Source of the DNA: Microbacterium enclense
GTDB lineage: Bacteria; Actinomycetota; Actinomycetes; Actinomycetales; Microbacteriaceae
Assembly (NCBI RefSeq): GCF_004022425.1
Contig: NZ_RBZY01000005.1
Coordinates: 1-64,000, forward strand
Reading direction: 5' to 3'
Length of the DNA: 64,000 nt
Below, one piece after another: positions 9,031 through 19,122 of this stretch. A program made the translations under genes and the position numbers. A model generated the notes under the pieces. The model worked only from the letters and a program-made list of their open reading frames with translations. It was not told the DNA's origin and searched no databases. Position 1 is the stretch's first letter, and the number at the start of each line of letters is the position of its first letter.

Positions 9031-9758
9031 CCGTCGATCGTAGCGTCCGGGGGGATGCCGTCCGCGCCGATCGTTCCGGCGCCCTCCGTCAAAGCCTGGT
9101 CGACACTCGAGCGCACGAGCGCCGACAGGTACGCTCCGGCGTTTTCCACGCCCACCCCGGCCAGCAACTCAGCCGACTGCCGGACGATCGAACGTGAGAA
9201 CTGCGTCGCCGTCGCCACCGCCTCGGCGTACGCCGCGCGGTTCTCCTCGTCGACCACCACCGGTTCGCACCCGAGTTCGACGGCGAGCGCTTGCGCGATC
9301 GGCAGAACCGGACCGGGTGCCGTGACGGCGGCATACGCCTGGGCGAGCTGGCGAAGGTCGATCGACGACGCCCCGGTGAAGACGATCGCCGGGTGGATGG
9401 CGAGGGGGATGGCCCCCCGGCGGAGGGCCGGAGCCAGCACCTCCACGCCGTACCCCGCGTCGGTATGCAGCACGAGCTGCCCGGGCTGCCAGGCCTCCAG
9501 GTCCGCGAGGCCGACGACGAGGCCCAGGAGCTGATCGTGCGGTACCGCGATGACCACCAGTTCGCTCCGACGAACGACCTCTTCGGGCGCCAGGACCGGA
9601 ACGCCCGGCAGGATCGCCTCGACACGGTCGTCATCCGACCCCGACGTGATGCCCGTGAGCGCGTGGCCCGCGCCGGCGAGCGCGGCGGCGATGACCGGCC
9701 CTACGCGCCCCGCGCCGATGACGCCGACGCCCAGGCGCCCGTCGCGACCGCCGCTCAT
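9027..9758 (-). CDS. DUF2520/Rossmann-like oxidoreductase (ketopantoate-reductase-like)
   Basis: A 243-aa protein with an N-terminal Rossmann fold (GVGVIGAGRVGPVIAAALAG) and a C-terminal all-helical domain (DUF2520). In actinobacteria it commonly sits directly upstream of panC, which has led to suggestions of a role in pantothenate supply; that remains inference. Chosen start is ATG 9758, which gives an ATGA overlap with the PH-domain gene and follows GGTGGGCGGG. A GTG at 9767 is an alternative. The C-terminal part (ATQFSRSIVRQSAELL) looks like the dehydrogenase helical bundle. Confidence 0.85.
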   Translation of the reverse strand: MSGGRDGRLGVGVIGAGRVGPVIAAALAGAGHALTGITSGSDDDRVEAILPGVPVLAPEEVVRRSELVVIAVPHDQLLGLVVGLADLEAWQPGQLVLHTDAGYGVEVLAPALRRGAIPLAIHPAIVFTGASSIDLRQLAQAYAAVTAPGPVLPIAQALAVELGCEPVVVDEENRAAYAEAVATATQFSRSIVRQSAELLAGVGVENAGAYLSALVRSSVDQALTEGAGTIGADGIPPDATIDG

Positions 9759-11470
9759 CCCGCCCACCGATGGCTGCGGTCACCCGCGGCGGCAGCGATC
9801 GTCGCGTCCGCGGTGTCCTCGAACAGCGCGACGGCAGCGTCTCGATCGAGAGCGCCGACCGACGTCTGGACCGTTCCCGCGATGACGTGGGCCGACACGG
9901 TCGCCGTCCGCGTCGCGCGCGCGAGAGGCCCCTGACGCAGACCGATCGACTGCAGCCGCGCGAGCGGCACGATCGCGAGCGTGCGGCGTGCCCAGCCGCG
10001 ACGGAGGAACAGAGCGTCGGCCGTGAGCTCCGCACCGTTGCGTCGCCACGAGAAGGGGCGGAGCAGTCGCGCCCGCCGCGGCGTGATCGTGTAAGGGTCG
10101 TCGTCCACCGGCCCCAGGATGCCGTCGCGGAAGACCGATGTCCACTCCTCGGCGGGCAGCGCCGGTGCGAGGATCCGCAGCACACGCTCCACGTCTTCTC
10201 GGGTGCCGATGGGAAGCACCGCCGCGAACGGGTCCGTCGTCGAATCCGTCGACCCCCGGCCGGACAGGCGGTTGACCGCGATGCTCCACCACCCGAACGG
10301 GCGCCACAGCAGCGGCTGGTGAACCTCGATCGCGTGGACGCGACCCGGCGGCACCACTTCGCTGATCGTGGTGAACAGGCCGAACGTCAGACGCACACCG
10401 TCGGGACTCGGCGCGATCGAGTATCGCAATCCACGCGCGATCGCGCGCACGTAATACGCACCGAAGGCCAGGAAGGCGGGAACGATCGTGAACAGGAGCC
10501 AGACAGTCGACAGCGACGCCGCGACCGCGATCGCGATGACGAGGGCGATGAGCATGAGCGTCGAACCGCTGAGCACCCGAGAGGCCACGAGTCGTCCGAA
10601 CGGGATGTGCACGATGCTCTCGGGTTCGGCGTCGGACAGATCCTCTCCGTCGACGAGTCCTTGGATGCCGGCGGCAACCGCGTCCGCCGCCTGCCGGACC
10701 GTCGAGCCCGACGCTCCCGCTGCCGCCGCGCGCTCGGTGAGGCGTCGGCCCGAGGCCAGTCGGAGGATGTCTCCGCGGACCGTCTCGGCCGCGGTCGCCG
10801 AGAGGTACTCGAGCTTCACGTTCGAATCGAGCCCCGCACCCACGACCTCGAGCTTCGCCAGCCCGAGGAGGCGCGCCACCATGGGGCGCGTGAGGTTCAC
10901 GCCCTGGACGCGATCGAGCGGCGCCCGACGGTGCGTGCGGAAAAGGACGCCCGAACGCACCTCGACGTCGTCGTCACTGATGCGGAAGGTGTGGAACCGC
11001 CACGACAGGCGGAACCCCAGGATCACGATGATGAGGACCACGAGGGCACCGCCGCCCGCGATCAGGAGGAGGTTGTTGGAGAGCAGGTAGTCGACGGGGT
11101 CCGGGGGAATCACGCCCGGTGGCAGGTCCGTCACCGCCGGGAGGAACAGCTCGATCAACCGCTCCCGAAGATTCGCGACGATGACACCGATGATCACGAG
11201 GAGGAACAGGCCCCCGCGCAGCAGCGGTGTCAGCGGGTGCAGACGCTGCCATTCGCCGTCGCTCAGCGGCGACCGGACGAGCGCTCGCGGTGGCGCGTCG
11301 CCACCCGGCACCGCCGTTCCCGCGTCGGGCGCCGGCCAGCCCGGATCAGGATGCGACGAACTCGGCAACGACGAACCCGAGACCGCCGCATCAGGACGCG
11401 GCGAACGCGGGACGGCCGAATCAGGCGACGTCTCCGACTGCGACGGGTCGCGAGGCGACGGGTCGGTCAC
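9755..11470 (-). CDS. Large PH-domain (YdbT-like) membrane protein
   Basis: A 571-aa integral membrane protein with bacterial PH (bPH_2) domains. After a Ser/Pro/Asp-rich, probably disordered first 75 residues come two transmembrane helices (about 88-110 and 128-150), then a PH domain (FRLSWRFHTFRISDDDVEVR, then RRAPLDRVQGVNLTRPMVAR). Another transmembrane pair lies at about 310-350, followed by further PH-like repeats (RTLAIVPLARLQSIGLRQGP). Homologues pair with a short YdbS-like protein, here the next gene upstream, which overlaps it by GTGA. The pair is conserved in Gram-positives; function is poorly defined. Confidence 0.85.
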   Translation of the reverse strand: MTDPSPRDPSQSETSPDSAVPRSPRPDAAVSGSSLPSSSHPDPGWPAPDAGTAVPGGDAPPRALVRSPLSDGEWQRLHPLTPLLRGGLFLLVIIGVIVANLRERLIELFLPAVTDLPPGVIPPDPVDYLLSNNLLLIAGGGALVVLIIVILGFRLSWRFHTFRISDDDVEVRSGVLFRTHRRAPLDRVQGVNLTRPMVARLLGLAKLEVVGAGLDSNVKLEYLSATAAETVRGDILRLASGRRLTERAAAAGASGSTVRQAADAVAAGIQGLVDGEDLSDAEPESIVHIPFGRLVASRVLSGSTLMLIALVIAIAVAASLSTVWLLFTIVPAFLAFGAYYVRAIARGLRYSIAPSPDGVRLTFGLFTTISEVVPPGRVHAIEVHQPLLWRPFGWWSIAVNRLSGRGSTDSTTDPFAAVLPIGTREDVERVLRILAPALPAEEWTSVFRDGILGPVDDDPYTITPRRARLLRPFSWRRNGAELTADALFLRRGWARRTLAIVPLARLQSIGLRQGPLARATRTATVSAHVIAGTVQTSVGALDRDAAVALFEDTADATIAAAAGDRSHRWAG

Positions 11471-12066
11471 AGCCCGGTCCGACGGGTCTCGGCGACATCG
11501 ATGAGAGTGTCGCGCAGCTGTTCGGCGGCCCCCTGCGTCAGGCCCGGGATGGTGACGCCCGTCGACGCGGCCGCCGTGACCAGCTTCAGTTGCGCGATGC
11601 CGAAGCCGCGGTCGAGCGGTCCGTGCGTGATGTCGACCAGCTGCATACGTCCGTAGGGGACGGCGACGACGCGCTGCCAGAGGATGCCGCGACGGAACAC
11701 CAGGTCGTCACGTCGCAGCTGATAGCCGAACGACCGCGCCTGTCGAGGAGTGATGAGGAGGCCGATCCCCGTTCCCAGCAGGATGATCCCGGCGGGGATC
11801 CACTGCCAGAAGACGCCCGTGATCGCCTGCGCGACGATCGCCGCGGCGAGCACGAGTGCGAACACCGCGCCCTGCGAGATGAGCTGCACCCGCACGTAGG
11901 CGCGCGCCAACTGGTGCCACGTGCCGTCTCCGAGCGGCAGGCGACCCTCGCTCCGCGGCTCGAGGATCCTGTCGTAGGTCGCATCGTCGAGGACGGATGC
12001 CGCGGACTCAGCCGGCCGAGGGTCCGGCGTCGGGTCGTGCTCCGGAAGATCCGGGGTGTTCGTCAT
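11467..12066 (-). CDS. Short PH-domain (YdbS-like) membrane protein
   Basis: A 199-aa partner of the larger PH-domain protein. Two transmembrane helices (about 62-80 and 86-102) precede one bPH_2 domain with the typical LRRDDLVFRRGILWQRVVAV and VPYGRMQLVDITHGPLDR. GGAAGGACGACG before the ATG is a clear ribosome binding site, which supports this start even though the first 59 bases overlap the end of the upstream DUF3180 gene on the same strand. That is the longest same-strand overlap in the window. Confidence 0.87.
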   Translation of the reverse strand: MTNTPDLPEHDPTPDPRPAESAASVLDDATYDRILEPRSEGRLPLGDGTWHQLARAYVRVQLISQGAVFALVLAAAIVAQAITGVFWQWIPAGIILLGTGIGLLITPRQARSFGYQLRRDDLVFRRGILWQRVVAVPYGRMQLVDITHGPLDRGFGIAQLKLVTAAASTGVTIPGLTQGAAEQLRDTLIDVAETRRTGL

Positions 12067-12505
12067 CGTCGTCCTTCCGGATGGTGCACAGCTGCTCGGC
12101 CACGAGTCCCGCGGCGACCAGGAGGATGCCGCACACGGCCGTCGCGATGATGGACCCCAACGAGCCTATCGACGGAGTGAACGGCCGCGTGAAGACGAAG
12201 GCGAGAAGCCCCAGAGCGAACCCCGCCGCCGCGGCACCGACGAGCGACGATGCCTTCGCGAGCATGGCGATCCGCAATGCCCGGAAGGGATCGATGCGAC
12301 GCGGGGTACGACCACGAGAGGCACGGAACACCGGAACGGCCGCGACGACGATCACGACGCCGAGGAGGACGAGGACCGTCGGCAGGCTCGCCGCGGGCAC
12401 GAACGTGGGCCGACCGGCCGATGTCAGCACCGCGTCGACGAGGAATCCGACGACGAGGCCCGCGAGAGCGGCGGCGATGAGGATCGTCGCCCCGGTGCGC
12501 TTCAC
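12008..12505 (-). CDS. DUF3180 membrane protein
   Basis: A 165-aa actinobacterial membrane protein of unknown function that regularly follows folK. The GTG at 12505 overlaps the folK stop (GTGA). Four hydrophobic helices: about 5-25, 38-58, 85-105 and 115-138, with a charged loop FRASRGRTPRRIDPFRALRI between the second and third, followed by a basic/acidic tail. The position after the folate genes and the topology support the assignment. Confidence 0.85.
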   Translation of the reverse strand: MKRTGATILIAAALAGLVVGFLVDAVLTSAGRPTFVPAASLPTVLVLLGVVIVVAAVPVFRASRGRTPRRIDPFRALRIAMLAKASSLVGAAAAGFALGLLAFVFTRPFTPSIGSLGSIIATAVCGILLVAAGLVAEQLCTIRKDDDDEHPGSSGARPDAGPSAG

Positions 12506-13029
12506 AGGGTCCCCCCTCGCAGCGCTGCGAGCAGCGCATCGACCCGACCGCGGCCGGGGATCTCGGCATCCGGATCGATCTCGTTCCACGGGGCGAGGAC
12601 GAACTCGCGCTCGTGCGCCCGCGGGTGGGGAACCGTCAGATGCGGCTCGTCGATGCGGGCGTCGCCATAGGCGATGAGGTCGAGGTCGAGCGTGCGATCG
12701 CCCCACCTCTCGCGTCGCACCCGGCCGTGGTCGGCCTCGATGCGGTGGAGTTCGCGCAGCAGCGTCGCCGGCGCGAGCCGCGTGTGCAGCAGCGCCACGG
12801 CGTTGAGGTAGCGCGGGGCGTCGGCGTCCTCACCGGTGAGCGTCACCGCGACGGTCTCGATCGGCGCCGACACCCGGACATCGGCCGTCAACGGCAGGTG
12901 CCGCAACCGCTCGACGGCCGCCGCGAGGGTCTCGCGGCGCGAGCCCAGGTTCGCCCCGAGCGCGACGACGGCCGCGACGGGCTGATCGGCGGGTGGTTCG
13001 CCGATCCCATGTGCGAGACGGACGCTCAT
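12502..13029 (-). CDS. folK: HPPK, 6-hydroxymethyl-7,8-dihydropterin pyrophosphokinase
   Basis: Transfers pyrophosphate from ATP to the dihydropterin in folate synthesis. 175 aa. Signature residues: VVALGANLGSR near the N-terminus, PRYLNAVALLHTRL, and RWGDRTLDLDLIAYGD, the classic HPPK motif with the Mg-binding DLD, then HPRAHEREFVLAPWNEIDPD. ATG 13029 overlaps the folB stop (ATGA). It is the last of four consecutive folate genes. Confidence 0.96.
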   Translation of the reverse strand: MSVRLAHGIGEPPADQPVAAVVALGANLGSRRETLAAAVERLRHLPLTADVRVSAPIETVAVTLTGEDADAPRYLNAVALLHTRLAPATLLRELHRIEADHGRVRRERWGDRTLDLDLIAYGDARIDEPHLTVPHPRAHEREFVLAPWNEIDPDAEIPGRGRVDALLAALRGGTL

Positions 13030-13394
13030 CCGCGACCCCGGCGAATGGTCACCGACACGTCGCCGAAGGGCACGGTGATCGGAGCCCGTGGCTTGTGGAC
13101 GGTCACCGCGACGATCCGCACACGCTCGTCGCTCAGCACATCGTCGGCGATCCGCTGGGCGAGCGTCTCGAGCAGGTCGACAGGATCGCCCTCGACGTGG
13201 GCGACGATCCGCTCCGCCAACTCTCCGTAGTGCACCGTGTCGACGACGGCGTCCGACTCGGCGGCTGCGCGCAGTGACAGGTGCAGGACGACGTCGACGA
13301 CGAACTCCTGCCCCTCGCGCTTCTCGTCGGCGTACACACCGTGGAAACCGAAGGCGCGCACTCCCGTCAGCGTGATCTCGTCGACGAAGTCCAT
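13026..13394 (-). CDS. folB: Dihydroneopterin aldolase
   Basis: Converts dihydroneopterin to hydroxymethyl-dihydropterin and glycolaldehyde. 122 aa, full length. MDFVDEITLTGVRAFGFHGV carries the FHGVYADEKREGQEF motif expected in FolB, including the catalytic-region Gly-Val-X-X-X-E. Downstream YGELAERIVAHVEGDPVDLL and VTVHKPRAPI match family blocks. The ATG shares one base with the folP stop (TGATG), and the stop overlaps folK, showing tight translational coupling in the fol block. Confidence 0.96.
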   Translation of the reverse strand: MDFVDEITLTGVRAFGFHGVYADEKREGQEFVVDVVLHLSLRAAAESDAVVDTVHYGELAERIVAHVEGDPVDLLETLAQRIADDVLSDERVRIVAVTVHKPRAPITVPFGDVSVTIRRGRG

Positions 13395-14185
13395 CAGGCC
13401 TCCCAGGCGCGGGCGACGGCGAGCGCGTCGCGAGTGGTGGGTACATCGTGCACACGCACCGCCCACGCCCCCGCCTGATCGGCGAGAACGCTGGTGACGG
13501 CCGTGGCGAGGTCGCGGCGGGGCAGGTCGGCGTCCCCACCGATGGTCTCGACGAGGAACCGTTTCCGGCTCGTGCCGACGAGCACGCGGCATCCGAGGTC
13601 CGTCACCCGCGGCAGCGCGCGCAGCACGGCCCAGTTCTGGTCACCGCGCTTGCCGAACCCGATGCCCGGGTCGACGACGATCCGGGAACGGGGGATGCCG
13701 GCGGCCTCTGCTGCGTCGACGCGCTCCCGCAGCTCCGCCAGAACCTCGGCCACCACGTCGTCGTACTCGGCGCGCGCGTACATCTCGGCCGAAGGCCCGC
13801 GCCAGTGCCCGAGCGCGATGTCGGCAGCGGACTCGGCCACGGCTGCGAGCATCTCAGGATCCGCCAGCCCACCCGAGACGTCGTTGACGAGACGCGCACC
13901 CGCGGCGACGGCGGCTCGCGCGGTCGACGCGTTCATCGTGTCGACGCTCACGAACAGCCCCTCGGATGCCAGTGCTTCGACGACGGGGAGGACCCGCTGC
14001 TGCTCGATGCGCGGCGCGACCCGCTCGGCTCCGGGCCGCGTCGATTCCCCGCCGACGTCGAGCAGGTCCGCGCCAAGGGCGGCCAAAGAACGCGCATGCG
14101 CGATCGCCACGTCGGGATCGAGGAAGCGCCCTCCGTCGCTGAAGGAGTCGGGGGTGACGTTGACGATCCCCATGACGAGGGTCAT
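13394..14185 (-). CDS. folP: Dihydropteroate synthase
   Basis: Joins dihydropterin pyrophosphate to p-aminobenzoate; the sulfonamide target. 263 aa TIM barrel. Signatures: MGIVNVTPDSFSDGG at the N-terminus, DVGGESTRPGAE, LVNDVSGG, VVDPGIGFGK and the C-terminal TSRKRF. ATG 14185 overlaps the folE stop (ATGA). The p-aminobenzoate loop motifs look normal, with no obvious sulfonamide-resistance insertion. Confidence 0.97.
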   Translation of the reverse strand: MTLVMGIVNVTPDSFSDGGRFLDPDVAIAHARSLAALGADLLDVGGESTRPGAERVAPRIEQQRVLPVVEALASEGLFVSVDTMNASTARAAVAAGARLVNDVSGGLADPEMLAAVAESAADIALGHWRGPSAEMYARAEYDDVVAEVLAELRERVDAAEAAGIPRSRIVVDPGIGFGKRGDQNWAVLRALPRVTDLGCRVLVGTSRKRFLVETIGGDADLPRRDLATAVTSVLADQAGAWAVRVHDVPTTRDALAVARAWEA

Positions 14186-14772
14186 GAGTGCCCCCGGCCG
14201 ATCAGTGTCACGAGCTCGGCGCGCGCGACCGGGTCGGTGTACACGCCGCGCGCGGCGATCGTCACCGTGGAAGCCTCGGGCTGACGGCCGCCGCGCATGG
14301 TGACGCACTCGTGCGTGGCATCCAGCACCACCAGCACCCCGCGCGCATCGAGGGCACCGGCGATCGCGTCGGCGACCTGCTCACCCAGGCGCTCCTGCAC
14401 CTGCGGACGAGCGGCCAGGATGTCGATGACACGGGGAAGCGCGCCGAGTCCGACGACCTCTTCGCCCGGGAGGTACGCGACGTGCGCGCGGCCGCGGAAC
14501 GGCAGCAGGTGGTGCTCGCACATGGAACGGAACGCGATGTCGCGCAGCATCACGGCGCCGGAGGGGAGCGTATCGGGCGCCGGCCCGCGGCTCACCGAGA
14601 TCGTGTGCTCGAGGGGGGCACCGGCATCCTGTCCGACTCCCCCGAAGAATTCGCTCCAGGAGTCCGCGACGCGAGCCGGGGTCTGCCGCAGGCCCGGGCG
14701 ATCGGGGTCCTCACCGATCGCTTCGAGCAGCTCGCGTACGAGCGCGGCCACGCGCTCCCGATCGACGGCCAC
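14182..14772 (-). CDS. folE: GTP cyclohydrolase I
   Basis: First step of folate synthesis, GTP to dihydroneopterin triphosphate. 196 aa. Zinc ligands are visible: MCEHHLLPF (Cys and His) and the later Cys in ATHECVTMRG. YLPGEEVVGLGALPRVID and RPQVQERLGEQVADAI are family blocks. The GTG at 14772 lies six bases after the ftsH stop, so it is probably translationally coupled to ftsH. Shared order ftsH-folE-folP-folB-folK is typical of actinobacteria. Confidence 0.97.
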   Translation of the reverse strand: MAVDRERVAALVRELLEAIGEDPDRPGLRQTPARVADSWSEFFGGVGQDAGAPLEHTISVSRGPAPDTLPSGAVMLRDIAFRSMCEHHLLPFRGRAHVAYLPGEEVVGLGALPRVIDILAARPQVQERLGEQVADAIAGALDARGVLVVLDATHECVTMRGGRQPEASTVTIAARGVYTDPVARAELVTLIGRGHS

Positions 14773-14778
14773 GGCGCC

Positions 14779-16782
<2,004 letters not shown>

Positions 16783-16931
16783 GGTGGGCGAGCCCAGCCC
16801 TTTCGTGATCCGCTCCGGAAAAAGCGGTGGCATCAGGGTAACGCCCGGCGGCTATGCCGGGACTGTGCGTTCGTCGTGGGCGTACCCGGGCGAGGGATGC
16901 CACGCCTCGGCGCGCGGCATCCGGATCATGC

Positions 16932-17483
16932 TCAGGAGTAGACGTGCGGCGCGAGCACGGCGACGTCGCGCAGGTTGCGGTACTTCTCGGCGTAGTCGAG
17001 GCCGTAGCCGATGACGAAGTCGTTCGGGATGTCGAAGCCCACGTAGCGGCAGTCGACCTCGACCTTCATGGCGTCGGGCTTGCGCAGGAGCGCGAGGACC
17101 TCGACCGACTCGGCGCCGCGCGAGGCGAAGTTCTCGAGCAGCCAGCTGAGGGTCAGGCCCGAGTCGATGATGTCCTCGACGATCAGCACGTGCTTGCGGG
17201 TGATGTCGGTGTCGAGGTCCTTGCGGATCTGCACCACACCGCTGGAGCGCGTGCTCGCCCCGTACGAGGACACCGCCATCCAGTCCATCGTGACGTGCAT
17301 CGGCAGGTGTCGGGCGAAGTCGGCCATGACCATGACCGCGCCCTTGAGCACACCGACCAGGACGACATCGCGTCCGGCGTAGTCGGCGGCCACCTGCGTG
17401 GCGAGTTCGGCGAGCTTGCCGTGGATCTGCTCCTCGGTGAGGAGGACTTCGCTGATGTCGTCGGAGATGTCGGCCGCGCGCAT
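16932..17483 (-). CDS. hpt: Hypoxanthine phosphoribosyltransferase
   Basis: Purine salvage enzyme making IMP/GMP from hypoxanthine/guanine and PRPP. 183 aa. The PRPP-binding motif VLIVEDIIDSGLTL is intact, and VLKGAVMVMADFARHL and VGFDIPNDFVIGYGLDYAEK match the family. In most Gram-positives this gene directly follows tilS. Here tilS is 22 kb away and hpt begins 9 nt after an FGGY kinase stop, with no clear ribosome binding site. It therefore probably depends on read-through or an internal promoter in the kinase gene. Confidence 0.96.
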   Translation of the reverse strand: MRAADISDDISEVLLTEEQIHGKLAELATQVAADYAGRDVVLVGVLKGAVMVMADFARHLPMHVTMDWMAVSSYGASTRSSGVVQIRKDLDTDITRKHVLIVEDIIDSGLTLSWLLENFASRGAESVEVLALLRKPDAMKVEVDCRYVGFDIPNDFVIGYGLDYAEKYRNLRDVAVLAPHVYS

Positions 17484-17492
17484 TGGGCAAGT

Positions 17493-19112
17493 CTACGCAG
17501 GCGTCGGGGTCGTCCCGACGGGCGAGACCGTGGGATGCGGCACAGGTGCCGCCCCCGCGGCGCCGGGCGCGGCCGACGGGGCGGCCGGGTCGGGCACCGA
17601 CCACGTGCGGCGGGGCGGGAGGGTGCGGATCGAGGCGATGGCATCCAACCATCCGGCATAGCGCTCCTCGCGCTCGTCCTCGCTCATCCGCGGCTCGAAC
17701 ACGCGCTCGAGATGCCAGCGTTGGGCGATCTCGTCGCGTCGCCAGATCCCGGCGCCCGACCCGGCGAGGTGCCCGATACCGAGTGCCGTGCGCTCCAGAC
17801 CCTGCGGGCGGGCGACCGGGATGCCGAGGATGTCGGCCTGGAACTGGCACAGCAGGTTGTTCCGCGTGGCTCCCCCGTCGACCTTCAGGAGGGGGATCGT
17901 GACGCCGTGACGCCGCAGGTTGTCGACGTTGTCGCGCGTCTGGAAGGCCATCGCCTCGATCCCGGCGCGGACGACGTGCGCGGCCGTGGACTCGAGTGTC
18001 AGCCCGACGATGCCGCCGCGGGCGTTGCGGTCCCAGTGCGGGTCGAACAGTCCCGCGAACGCCGGCACGAGGTACACGCCACCGCTGTCGGGCACGCTCT
18101 CGGCGAGTCGCTCGCTCGCGGCGGCCCCCGGCAGGATGCCGAGCCGGTCGCGCAGCCACTGGATCGTCTGCCCGCTGTGGAACACCACTCCCTCGGCCTC
18201 GTACGTGACGTCGTCGTCGAACCGCCACGCGACGCTGCTGCACATGCCGGGCAGGGTCCGCGGGCGGGAACCGACGTTGACGGTGAGCACGCCCGCGGTG
18301 CCGAAGGTGTTCTTGGCGCTGCCGGGCTCGAGGCACGCCTCGCCGTACAGGCCCGCCTGCTGGTCGCCGAGGACCGCCAGGATCGGCACCGACCGGTGCT
18401 CGGCCCCGGGGAGGATCCCCGGGGCCACGTCGCCGAACCACGCGTTGGAGGGGACGATCTCGGGGAGCAGGCTGATCGGGATGTCCAGGATGCCGCAGAA
18501 CTCGTGGTCCCACTCGGCCCGGGCGAGCGACATCAGGCCCGTGCGGGACGCGGCCCCGGGCTCGGTGCGGTGAGCGGCGCCCCCGGTGAGGTTCCACAGC
18601 AGCCACGTCTCGGGGGTGCCGATGGCCAGCTCGCCGCGCTCGGCGCGCTCCCGGGCGCCCGGGACGTGCCGCAGGAGCCACGCGACCTTGGCCGCCGAGA
18701 AGAACGAGTCGTTGCGCACCCCGGTGCGGGAGCGGAACTCGTCGTCCAGACCGCGCGCCGACCACTCCCGGACGATGTCGTCGGTCTGCTTCGACATCCA
18801 CATGATGGCGTTGTGGACGGGGGCGCCGGTGCGGCGGTCCCACATCACGATCGTCTCGCGGTGGGAGGTCACCCCCACCGCGCGCACCTCGGAGCCGTCC
18901 ACCCGGGCGCGCGCGAGCGCCCCCAGGATCGCGGTGCGCGGCGCGTCCCACAGGTCGAACGGATCGAGCTCGACCCAGCCCTCGTGCGGGAAGATCGGGT
19001 CGATCTGCGACGACGCCTCTCCGACGACGGCGCCCTGCGCGTCGATGAGCACGGCGCGCGCGCTGCTGGAGCCCTCGTCCAGGGCCAGGACGTAACCCGA
19101 GGAGGTCGACAC
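17493..19112 (-). CDS. FGGY-family kinase, glycerol-kinase-like with altered pocket
   Basis: A 539-aa sugar/polyol kinase most like GlpK. Phosphate loop DEGSSSARAV, SHRET (aligns with glycerol-binding Arg83-Glu84 of E. coli GlpK), NAIMW (Trp103), LGDQQAG (catalytic Asp245), AKNTFGTAG and VDGGATRNNLLCQFQADIL are present. However the GlpK Tyr135 position (PYFSGTK) reads SFFSAAK and the segment after NAIMW differs. EryA-type tetritol kinases are related, so glycerol may not be the substrate. A Pro/Ala-rich tail of about 35 residues follows the normal GlpK end and runs to within 9 nt of hpt. GTG 19112 follows GGAGCGACC. Confidence 0.82.
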   Translation of the reverse strand: MSTSSGYVLALDEGSSSARAVLIDAQGAVVGEASSQIDPIFPHEGWVELDPFDLWDAPRTAILGALARARVDGSEVRAVGVTSHRETIVMWDRRTGAPVHNAIMWMSKQTDDIVREWSARGLDDEFRSRTGVRNDSFFSAAKVAWLLRHVPGARERAERGELAIGTPETWLLWNLTGGAAHRTEPGAASRTGLMSLARAEWDHEFCGILDIPISLLPEIVPSNAWFGDVAPGILPGAEHRSVPILAVLGDQQAGLYGEACLEPGSAKNTFGTAGVLTVNVGSRPRTLPGMCSSVAWRFDDDVTYEAEGVVFHSGQTIQWLRDRLGILPGAAASERLAESVPDSGGVYLVPAFAGLFDPHWDRNARGGIVGLTLESTAAHVVRAGIEAMAFQTRDNVDNLRRHGVTIPLLKVDGGATRNNLLCQFQADILGIPVARPQGLERTALGIGHLAGSGAGIWRRDEIAQRWHLERVFEPRMSEDEREERYAGWLDAIASIRTLPPRRTWSVPDPAAPSAAPGAAGAAPVPHPTVSPVGTTPTPA

Positions 19113-19122
19113 GGTCGCTCCG

